This document shows, piece after piece, positions 16,021 to 21,525 of a DNA stretch of 21,525 nucleotides. Location: positions 1-21,525 of the forward strand of contig JAUVGT010000023.1 in the NCBI GenBank assembly GCA_030593645.1. Direction: 5' to 3'. Both the position numbers and the translations under genes were made by a program. The first letter of the stretch is position 1, and each line of letters starts with the position of its first letter. The stretch comes from Deltaproteobacteria bacterium (GTDB lineage Bacteria; Desulfobacterota; Desulfobacteria; Desulfobacterales; JAUVGT01). The notes under the pieces were generated by a model. It had not been told where the DNA came from. It ran no database searches and saw only the letters and a list, made by a program, of their open reading frames with translations.

Positions 16021-16466
16021 GGTCGCTCCTTTTCTTTTGTATATTCATAGGTGATGATCTTGCGCTGTAGGACCAGCTCCTCATCACCGGTGGTTTCACT
16101 TTCGGTTTCTGCAGGAGAAAAAGCTTCGATCATTCCTGCAATATTCAGCAGGTCTTCATCCAGGGAATCGTGGATGTCCTGGGCCATCTCGAGTACGCCT
16201 TTTTTCCCGGTCGATGCGTCTCCCATGATGGCGGCTTCATGTTTTTGAAGCTGAACTAAAACGATGATTCTTACCTGGAGTTTGATTTCTATCATGCCGC
16301 CTGCAAGCTCTTTCCGATCAATCGGACCGTCCTTTATTCCGATCGCCGGGAACTTCACGCTGCTCGGAATCAACTCCTCGCTTTCGGTGATATAAAAATC
16401 TTTGCTCCGGACATAATCGATGTCGGTTTGAAGCTTTGTTTTTATGGCGGATAATAATTCTTTCAT
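16017..16466 (-). CDS. Tail terminator/completion protein (gpU-like)
   Basis: A 149-aa alpha/beta protein beginning MKELLSAIKTKLQTDIDYV, with FPAIGIKDGPIDRKELAGG and a long strand EIKLQVRIIVLVQL, and ending in ELVLQRKIITYEYTKEKE. This fold pattern (N-terminal helix, 'pavgi.dg' strand, long central strands) and the place between gpG-like protein and tail tube match tail terminators that cap the tube and join it to the head. It overlaps its upstream neighbour by 4 bp. No catalytic residues are expected or seen. Confidence 0.6.
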   Translation of the reverse strand: MKELLSAIKTKLQTDIDYVRSKDFYITESEELIPSSVKFPAIGIKDGPIDRKELAGGMIEIKLQVRIIVLVQLQKHEAAIMGDASTGKKGVLEMAQDIHDSLDEDLLNIAGMIEAFSPAETESETTGDEELVLQRKIITYEYTKEKERP

Positions 16467-16984
16467 TTACTGCCCATCACATGATCATTAAAAATACGGT
16501 TTATGATTCTCCAGTCGGAGTTTTGGACCCTCAGATATGGCCGCGCTTCAATTTGAGTATTCATTTGTCTTTTGTGCGAAGCGACCAGAACGTTTCTGGC
16601 CGGGATCGGTTTTCCAAAAGCCTGGTCCATATAGCGCCAGTGTTTTTTGACGGTCGCGTTTTTTTTTATCTTTCCACCAAAGTGATGAATGGCAGCGTAC
16701 TTTACATTCGTGCCGACATATAAAACCTTGCCGATGACTTTTTTGGTAATCGATCGAAGCAGCCGGGCTGTTTTGATCAAGGTCTTACCACCCGTTTGTG
16801 TAGCTCGTTTTGATGGTTTCCACTTTGTCGGCCGACCGCCTATCTTAAAATTTTTTGTGATCGATCGAACAAGTACCAGGCCGCATTCTTCCAGGGGCTG
16901 ATGAACGTTTTTTAAGTTCCTGGACAAACTTTTTATGCGCTTTTTAACGGCCTTGCTTTCAACATCGATCTTTACAGCTGTCAT
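16463..16984 (-). CDS. Phage virion morphogenesis protein, Mu gpG-like
   Basis: The 173-aa protein has the family pattern: a helical N-terminus, then GRPTKWKPSKRATQTGGKTL, an ARLLRSIT segment, YVGTNVKYAAIHHFGGKIKK, and a C-terminal ARPYLRVQ. This 'VGtn..YA.iHhfGG ... RPyL' signature is that of the phage virion morphogenesis/tail completion family that includes Mu gpG. It is very basic. The ATG directly follows the TAG of the DUF1320 gene. It is likely a head-tail joining or tail completion factor. In Mu the gene lies beside gpF, while here it is after the DUF1320 gene. Confidence 0.8.
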   Translation of the reverse strand: MTAVKIDVESKAVKKRIKSLSRNLKNVHQPLEECGLVLVRSITKNFKIGGRPTKWKPSKRATQTGGKTLIKTARLLRSITKKVIGKVLYVGTNVKYAAIHHFGGKIKKNATVKKHWRYMDQAFGKPIPARNVLVASHKRQMNTQIEARPYLRVQNSDWRIINRIFNDHVMGSK

Positions 16985-17410
16985 CTAAAATCCTTCCAGC
17001 TTTTCCCTGGTAAATATTCTTGTGCTGCTGCTTATGACCGGCTTGTTCGAATCCGATGGTGTTGCGTCCGGATCGTCCTCTCCCAGGGAAACGTTGCCGT
17101 CAGCCACTTTTTCCAAAAACTTTATGGCGTTGCTATAGCGTTCTTTTCTGTGATCCGGAGCACCTTGTCTCCTGGAGCAAATATTATAAACAGCGATATC
17201 CACTGACAGGCTGCGTATTCTGTCCGGAACTGGCAAAAAGGGTATGGAATACCTTGCACCGCAATAACCGTTTATTTCTGCGTCTGCGTCTTCAATGGCC
17301 CGATCTATGACCGTATCGTCAACGACTCCGGCATCGCTGTCATCCGTCAGCTGGATGAGGGTGTCCTCATCCAGCTGCTCGAGTATGTCGTCTTTTATGC
17401 AGTAGGGCAT
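16985..17410 (-). CDS. DUF1320 family protein (Mu gp36-like head-tail connector)
   Basis: The 141-aa product opens with MPYCIKDDILEQLDEDTLIQ and LTDDSDAGVVDDTVIDRAIE, followed by DADAEINGYCGARYSIPFLP and LSVDIAVYNICSRR. It ends in an Ile/Lys helix with DGNVSLGEDD. This is the DUF1320 signature of Mu gp36 and relatives. These small helical proteins sit between capsid and tail genes and are thought to act as head-completion or connector proteins. The gene is tightly packed between the gp35-like and gpG-like genes. Confidence 0.85.
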   Translation of the reverse strand: MPYCIKDDILEQLDEDTLIQLTDDSDAGVVDDTVIDRAIEDADAEINGYCGARYSIPFLPVPDRIRSLSVDIAVYNICSRRQGAPDHRKERYSNAIKFLEKVADGNVSLGEDDPDATPSDSNKPVISSSTRIFTREKLEGF

Positions 17411-17413
17411 GGT

Positions 17414-17806
17414 TTACTTCCCTTTTTTCTTCAGCTTGGCAATTTCCTTTTCAAGTTTTTTATTAGCAGCCTGCTCAGCCTTTAATTTGTCTGTCACTTC
17501 TTTCAAGGCTTTTTCAGCATCAGCTGCTTTTTTCTCAGCGGTTTTCCTGGCTTCGGTGTCCAGTTGAAGCTGCTCTTTGAGTTCCTGGAATTCCTTGTCA
17601 AGATTATCGGACTCTGTTTCCGATTCCATTTCGCCATTGAGCAGGCGTTCATCATCTTTAACGCGATCAACAATGAGCATTGAATCTGTGAAAAGGATTT
17701 GCTGTTCTTCCTTCGTAAAATGATCATCAGGATAATACTTCGGTTTCTCGGTGTGTTCGATTCCACATCGTCTGAAACCCTGTTTTTTACTTTTAATGCG
17801 AATCAT
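17414..17806 (-). CDS. Mu gp35/FluMu HI1506-like protein with C-terminal coiled coil
   Basis: A 130-aa protein whose N-terminus (IKSKKQGFRRCGIEHTEKP, then FTKEEQQILFTDSMLIVDRV) matches the FluMu N-terminal domain pattern of proteins encoded right after the Mu-like major capsid. From about residue 65 it is a Lys/Glu/Ala-rich coiled coil (LKEQLQLDTEARKTAEKK and onward). GGAGGAA supports the ATG at 17806. The exact role is unknown even in the family; the position suggests a head protein or assembly helper. Confidence 0.75.
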   Translation of the reverse strand: MIRIKSKKQGFRRCGIEHTEKPKYYPDDHFTKEEQQILFTDSMLIVDRVKDDERLLNGEMESETESDNLDKEFQELKEQLQLDTEARKTAEKKAADAEKALKEVTDKLKAEQAANKKLEKEIAKLKKKGK

Positions 17807-17839
17807 TTTTTATTCCTCCGGTACATAAATATTTAGGAA

Positions 17840-17866
17840 ACGGGGAGGGAGCATGTCCCGCCCCGT
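17840..17866 (-). terminator. Hairpin after the major capsid gene (weak terminator or mRNA end stabiliser)
   Basis: ACGGGG pairs with CCCCGT and, past one mismatch, GGGA pairs with TCCC around a GCATG loop (17851-17855). On the minus strand it stands 22 nt after the capsid stop. The bases that follow are TTCCTAAATATTT, not a clean T-run, so partial termination or protection of the capsid message is more likely than full termination. Confidence 0.5.
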
Positions 17867-17888
17867 CAGACTCATTATTGATTAATTA

Positions 17889-18794
17889 TCAACCGGTACC
17901 GGTACTGGCCCATGCCATCTGCCAGAAACCGTATCCGCCTGCAGCTCTTGCTTCAGCGCCGAACCTGAATTTTTTCCGCATAAATACATTGTCAGATTCC
18001 GATGTGGTCTGCTGAACAAAGACCGGTTTTTTGCGTTCCTGGTAGATAAAGGGCCTGACCGGCTTGGTGGTGTCCAGGAGGTACCAGGCCGTATCGGACG
18101 TGATCCTGGCATCCACCACAACCTCTGCCGTTCCCTTGTAAGGATTGGGCTTTCCATCTTCCAGGCGCTCATTTTTCATCAAAGCGTTGGCGATGTCTTC
18201 AAGTGCTGGCCCGACCAGGAGAACGTTCGGTGTAATGTTAAGCGGCCGTCCTTCTTCATCCTTGAATTTCTTCATCGCGGTTCTGGCGGCACCGTAGGAT
18301 GCCATCGCCAATGCCAGGGTGGTGATGACAAGCGCAGCCGTACCCTTGTTGCTCACCGATGCGTCTTTTACCGGGTGATCGGTATCGAAGAAATACTGAC
18401 CGTCAAAACACAGGTTAGTAAACCCGTTATTGACCAGCTCCATGACGATCTCATCCGGAAGCTGCTTGGCGCTGAAACCGGCCATTTGTGCCTGGGGAGC
18501 ATAAATACCGATGCCGTCGTCTTCGATATCGTTTCGGTCCACCTCCACGGTGGCTTCCCAATCGTCATTGACGATGGTGTGTTTAAAAGCGGCCAGGGCC
18601 TTGACTGCTTTATCGCCGATCCACTTTTTCATTTTTGGAAATTTAGCCAGCCAGCTGTAATCATTCTGGCTGCCGGTTGAAGGAACCTTCATGGCAATTT
18701 TCTCCCACACCGAAGGTGCCGCGTCGAATGCCTTATTGAAAATCGTTTTCAGATTTATAAAGATTGCTGCGAGGTTTGCTTTGTTCACTATCAT
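17889..18794 (-). CDS. Major capsid protein, Mu gpT-like
   Basis: The 301-aa protein matches Mu-like gpT: VNKANLAAIFINLKTIFNKA at the N-terminus, then YSWLAKFPKMKKWIGDK, DWEATVEVDRNDIEDDGIG, NLCFDGQYFFDTDHPV, and ITPNVLLVGPALEDIANALM. Its length is about that of Mu gpT. It forms the HK97-fold head shell. AGGAGG lies 6 nt upstream of the ATG at 18794, among the strongest ribosome sites here, as expected for a protein needed in hundreds of copies. It follows the cement protein and precedes the gp35-like gene, the usual Mu order. Confidence 0.92.
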   Translation of the reverse strand: MIVNKANLAAIFINLKTIFNKAFDAAPSVWEKIAMKVPSTGSQNDYSWLAKFPKMKKWIGDKAVKALAAFKHTIVNDDWEATVEVDRNDIEDDGIGIYAPQAQMAGFSAKQLPDEIVMELVNNGFTNLCFDGQYFFDTDHPVKDASVSNKGTAALVITTLALAMASYGAARTAMKKFKDEEGRPLNITPNVLLVGPALEDIANALMKNERLEDGKPNPYKGTAEVVVDARITSDTAWYLLDTTKPVRPFIYQERKKPVFVQQTTSESDNVFMRKKFRFGAEARAAGGYGFWQMAWASTGTG

Positions 18795-18859
18795 GGTTTT
18801 CCTCCTTTGTTTGAAACGTGATCAATCGAAATAAGGTTGAAAAGCTGACCTAAAAATTC

Positions 18860-19267
18860 TTAATCAATCTCCACCCATACACCGTCAGATTCAACCGCGA
18901 TGACTTTCCCGGCCGCACTTCGAGTGCTGGTACCGTCGGTCTTTGCCACGGTTTCATCGTCATAGATGTAACAGGTCTTACCGACGTCCGCCTGGGTGAC
19001 AAGATCGGAACCGTAGTTTCCGAACTTGAAAGTCTTTTTTCGGCGGATAAGAATTGATACATCCCCGTCTGATCCGTTTGTATTGTCTTTTTGTTCTTCT
19101 GCCCGGCCTAAAACAGTAAGTGCGGTTGCCACCGATCCGGGAGCGGCATAACCGGTTGCATTGGCCACAACCAAAGATCCGGCAAATATCTTTGCGCTGG
19201 CTGCCATCGGAACTGATATCAGTTCCCCGTCCTTCATCTCTGTGTTTCTGTCTTTTGTAAGCGCCAT
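18860..19267 (-). CDS. Capsid cement/decoration protein
   Basis: A 135-aa beta-rich protein (MALTKDRNTEMKDGELISVP, then AKIFAGSLVVANATGYAAPG, TALTVLGRAEEQKDN, KTFKFGNYGSDLVTQADVGK, AAGKVIAVESDGVWVEID). The first half repeats the pattern of phage capsid cement or DUF2190-like proteins, with a barrel made of 'aG.lV...tGya.pg' strands. It lies between protease/scaffold and major capsid, where Mu-like and siphophage genomes encode head decoration. AAGGAGA supports the ATG. It should sit on the shell surface and stabilise it. Confidence 0.7.
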   Translation of the reverse strand: MALTKDRNTEMKDGELISVPMAASAKIFAGSLVVANATGYAAPGSVATALTVLGRAEEQKDNTNGSDGDVSILIRRKKTFKFGNYGSDLVTQADVGKTCYIYDDETVAKTDGTSTRSAAGKVIAVESDGVWVEID

Positions 19268-19333
19268 GACTGTTCTCCTTTGTTAAAATTTCAGTATTTT
19301 TAAATCAGTAAATTATCGTTGAATCGTTAAGGC

Positions 19334-19906
19334 TTAACTCTCCGAAAGACCTCCATGAGTGGTCAGGTCCTCTTTACTCACGTCCATGAGCTTGGCCACG
19401 TTCAAAGTGGCTTCATCGAGTGAAGGATCGGTTTTCGTCAGATCGGTGCTCTCGAGATTTTCGACCGGTACAATCACAGGAGCTTTTGTAATGAATGTAT
19501 TGAAACCTTTAAGATCCCGTTTCGCATAGTCCGTGGCCCAGTCTTTCTGATCGGGTGTGATCTTCCCATCCTTCATGGCCTTGGCCACAACTTCATTGGC
19601 ATCGCGCTCTTTGAGCTGGCCCTGTAGTTTATTGAACTCTTCCCTTGAGACAGAATTCTTATCATTTTGTTTCAAGGCATGGATTGAAGCGACCACAGTG
19701 GAGGTCTCACCATCTTCAAGGTCCAGGGCTTCGAGCACTTCTTTTGCCACCACTTCCTTGACCTTCGGGTTGTCGCCTATTTTTTTCAACTTGGCCACAG
19801 CAGAAACCTCATCCTCTTTCAACTGGGTCACAGCAATAACCACTTCTTCTTCACTGGAGTTTTTCTTAAGCCCTAAAGCTGCAATTATTTTTTCTAAAAA
19901 TTTCAT
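19334..19906 (-). CDS. Capsid scaffold, Mu Z-like, nested in the protease gene
   Basis: An in-frame ATG at 19906 (residue 161 of the protease) is preceded by GGGAGG with an 8-nt spacer, a much stronger ribosome site than expected by chance inside a gene. Translation from it gives a 190-aa helical, charged protein starting MKFLEKIIAALGLKK, which is the scaffold region without the protease. Mu makes its scaffold Z in the same way from inside gene I. The product would be made in excess, fill the procapsid and be cleaved by the protease. Confidence 0.75.
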   Translation of the reverse strand: MKFLEKIIAALGLKKNSSEEEVVIAVTQLKEDEVSAVAKLKKIGDNPKVKEVVAKEVLEALDLEDGETSTVVASIHALKQNDKNSVSREEFNKLQGQLKERDANEVVAKAMKDGKITPDQKDWATDYAKRDLKGFNTFITKAPVIVPVENLESTDLTKTDPSLDEATLNVAKLMDVSKEDLTTHGGLSES

Positions 19907-20386
19907 CTCGAGTTCCTCCCTTTTTTTTTGGTTGTCTCCCAGCTTGGCCAGGATCGGTTTTAAATGATTGGTTTTCGGGGCATTGGTCAGAGCAACTGAA
20001 TGAAGCTCGGCCACTCTTTTGTCTTTTTTGTGAACCATAAAAACAGGTGAATAGTATCGATATTCGCTGTTTAAAATGTATTGCGTGGCTTTTTCAGTCC
20101 AGACCACACGCGCTTCAATACCTACACCTTCTGTGTAGCGAAGTTCTTTTATCCATCCGGCTGCAGGTGCCTGAACATCTTTTAACGTTTGATGTTCATA
20201 ATCAAAAACCATATCTACACCACGGCTCTTTAAGTGGCTGTCGATCGTTTCAAAGGCGACTTTATCAATAAATATTTTTCCTTCGCCTTCAATTTCAATC
20301 CATCCGTCATTAAAAAGTAATATCCATTCCGGGATCTTTCCCTCTTTGGCCGCGATTCTGGCGATGATTATTCTGAATTTATTCAT
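19334..20386 (-). CDS. Mu gpI-like prohead protease with C-terminal scaffold region
   Basis: In the 350-aa product the first 145 residues match Mu-like prohead proteases: EWILLFNDGWIEIEGEGK, then VFDYEHQTLKD with H65, APAAGWIKELRY, VVWTEKATQYILN, and YYSPVF with S113, the likely His and Ser of the active site. From about 161 on the protein is helical, Lys/Glu-rich and scaffold-like (ALGLKKNSSEEEVVIAV..., KEVLEALDLEDGE..., DQKDWATDYAKRD). In Mu the protease I carries scaffold Z as its own C-terminal part, cut away during maturation. The ATG at 20386 lies inside the end of the gpF gene. A run of nine A precedes the internal scaffold start. Confidence 0.88.
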   Translation of the reverse strand: MNKFRIIIARIAAKEGKIPEWILLFNDGWIEIEGEGKIFIDKVAFETIDSHLKSRGVDMVFDYEHQTLKDVQAPAAGWIKELRYTEGVGIEARVVWTEKATQYILNSEYRYYSPVFMVHKKDKRVAELHSVALTNAPKTNHLKPILAKLGDNQKKREELEMKFLEKIIAALGLKKNSSEEEVVIAVTQLKEDEVSAVAKLKKIGDNPKVKEVVAKEVLEALDLEDGETSTVVASIHALKQNDKNSVSREEFNKLQGQLKERDANEVVAKAMKDGKITPDQKDWATDYAKRDLKGFNTFITKAPVIVPVENLESTDLTKTDPSLDEATLNVAKLMDVSKEDLTTHGGLSES

Positions 20387-21128
20387 TTAACCGGTTCCTT
20401 TCGTCTTCAAATTGACTTTTTAAGCTCTCAGGATATTTAGTAAGATCCGGACTCCAGTCGGTTTTGGCCGGATTGTAATCCCATCCTTTGTCCGGTATCA
20501 TCAGCCTTGCAGGCATCTTATGTCCTGTCTTAGGATCTTTTGGTTCGTACAGTTTTCCTGTGGGATCTTCGGTTTCTACTTTTATTTCATCGACTTCATA
20601 TCGATGGACCGCGTTGACTCCGCACCTGCAGCCGTGACCGTTCGGCGGATACCAGGTATTCCAGATCGGGTGATCCACTGGAAAGACCCTTCCATCCAGG
20701 GCACCATGTGTCGGCCGGGTAGCCAGATCATTGACGGCGTCATATTCCCAGTAAGGAAATTTCTCTTTTTGATCCATCATCTGGTTGTACCTGCCTACAG
20801 AATAAGATGTCTGGACATTGTTTCTGAACACTGTTTCCGTATGCCAGGGAGTTAAACCTTCCCAGCCTCTTGACTCCATGATTTCTGAAAGGCGGTTTTT
20901 AAAATCATTCAGTGTTTCTCCATCTTCGATGGCTTTTCCGATCGCTTTGTGAATATCCATCAGGATGTCCATGCTCACCACACGAGCCACGGTAAAGGCT
21001 TTATTTCTGATCGTATTGACCAGGGCGTAAAACTCGGTATCGGTCATGGGAACCTTGTCTTTGAAAAACGCGATCGCTTCTTCAAACGGCAGCGGTTCCA
21101 GATCTATGTCCATATCCTCAATCAGCAA
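20379..21128 (-). CDS. Phage head morphogenesis protein, Mu gpF/SPP1 gp7-like
   Basis: The 249-aa protein holds the family core: TPWHTETVFRNNVQTSYSVG at about 93-112, then WEYDAVNDLATRPTHGALDG and WYPPNGHGCRCGVNAV at 159-174. This is the minor head protein that associates with the portal. It is shorter than Mu gpF, keeping the core without a long C-terminal part. The start is TTG at 21128 with GGGAGG 7 nt upstream; the Met at 21113 has only a poorly spaced site. It overlaps the portal gene by 11 bp and runs into the protease gene start. Confidence 0.88.
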   Translation of the reverse strand: MLIEDMDIDLEPLPFEEAIAFFKDKVPMTDTEFYALVNTIRNKAFTVARVVSMDILMDIHKAIGKAIEDGETLNDFKNRLSEIMESRGWEGLTPWHTETVFRNNVQTSYSVGRYNQMMDQKEKFPYWEYDAVNDLATRPTHGALDGRVFPVDHPIWNTWYPPNGHGCRCGVNAVHRYEVDEIKVETEDPTGKLYEPKDPKTGHKMPARLMIPDKGWDYNPAKTDWSPDLTKYPESLKSQFEDERNRLNE

Positions 21129-21525
21129 CGGTCATCCTCCCATATAACTCGGCCACAAACATGGCCCGTGTAACCAGGTCTTCCAGTTCATGCGGGTCCA
21201 TGCCCTGGTATAAATCGAATATATTTTGCTGCAGATCTTCCAGGGAAGTACTGCTGATGATTAACTGCTTTACCGGATCTAAAAGCCCTGAGAGGGCATT
21301 CTTCGCGCTTTTTTGACTACTGGCGATTAACTCCTCCAGGTTCTCCTGCTCGTTTGAAAATCGCCGGGACTTAGCGGCTACGTGCCGATATTTTGCGGCA
21401 TCGAAAGTATTTCTGCCTACGGTCTGTTCGCCTTTTTCAGGCTCCGGAATATTGAATTCCTGACGAATGAATGAAACCGGCATTTCTACACCCCGATCAA
21501 GCAGCCCTCCGATCCATTCAGATTT
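21118..21525 (-). CDS. Portal protein, Mu gp29-like (DUF935), C-terminal part
   Basis: The frame is open to the right edge, so only the last 135 residues are seen. It reads KSEWIGGLLDRGVEMPVSFI and then RQEFNIPEPEKGEQTV, the typical C-terminal stretch of DUF935 portals (a 'G...P..fi...f.iPePe.GE' pattern). A helical tail follows (ALSGLLDPVKQLIISS..., LEDLVTRAMFVAELYGRM). The Met at 21483 is internal, not a start. The portal forms the dodecameric ring through which DNA is packaged. The large terminase would be expected just beyond the edge. Confidence 0.85.
   Translation of the reverse strand, partial: KSEWIGGLLDRGVEMPVSFIRQEFNIPEPEKGEQTVGRNTFDAAKYRHVAAKSRRFSNEQENLEELIASSQKSAKNALSGLLDPVKQLIISSTSLEDLQQNIFDLYQGMDPHELEDLVTRAMFVAELYGRMTVAD

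Noticed and set aside
15620..16054. 144-aa open frame on the plus strand
   Set aside because: It crosses three coupled minus-strand genes in antisense and matches nothing recognisable.
19557..19967. 136-aa Ser-rich open frame on the plus strand
   Set aside because: It is the antisense shadow of the Lys/Glu-rich scaffold region, with no ribosome site.
1..21525. CRISPR array, diversity-generating retroelement or retron
   Set aside because: No regularly spaced repeat array and no reverse transcriptase frame was seen; the only tandem repeats are the two copies near 560-601.

Overview
The window reads as the late half of a transposable (Mu-like) prophage, with the broken end of an insertion sequence beside it. 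All phage genes lie on the minus strand, so the phage reads from the right edge (21525) to about 550. Head genes are recognisably Mu-type: portal gp29/DUF935, gpF, gpI protease with a nested scaffold, gpT capsid, gp35-like, DUF1320/gp36 and gpG. The tail is siphovirus-like: terminator, tube, a G/GT chaperone pair made by frameshifting, and a tape measure, with no contractile sheath. This is the mosaic known from Mu-like siphophages such as B3 and D3112. The host is probably a Gram-negative proteobacterium in the broad sense. The flavour of the proteins suggests Desulfobacterota, but that is a weak inference.

Layout in transcription order. (1) 21525-17414: portal C-terminus, gpF, protease and nested scaffold, capsid cement, major capsid, gp35-like. 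(2) 17410-12079: DUF1320, gpG-like, tail terminator, a 52-aa gene, tail tube, G and GT chaperones, tape measure. (3) 12079-3814: a 122-aa minor tail protein, an 1142-aa tail hub, an 88-aa zinc-ribbon protein, three tail-tip or fibre proteins (the largest with lectin-like and SPRY folds) and a fibre-associated protein. Genes overlap or abut almost everywhere, as in one long late operon.

(4) 3813-625 is accessory. A 150-bp non-coding block is packed with inverted repeats and has a plausible plus-strand promoter, so it is a candidate small RNA. A D12-class DNA adenine methylase follows, with a TTG start and its ribosome site inside a hairpin. Next comes a visibly AT-rich gene for a TPR protein with a C-terminal PD-(D/E)XK nuclease, a candidate defence or anti-competitor gene, closed by a Rho-independent terminator. 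(5) About 551-601 holds 22-bp-spaced repeats after a TG, a candidate right end of the transposable phage. (6) 2-482 is the frameshifted C-terminus of an IS1634-family transposase on the plus strand.

The points most worth checking are the programmed -1 frameshift that makes GT (A AAA AAC plus a downstream stem-loop), the structured block at 3699-3809, the hairpin over the methylase start, the TPR-nuclease, and the internal start that gives the capsid scaffold.
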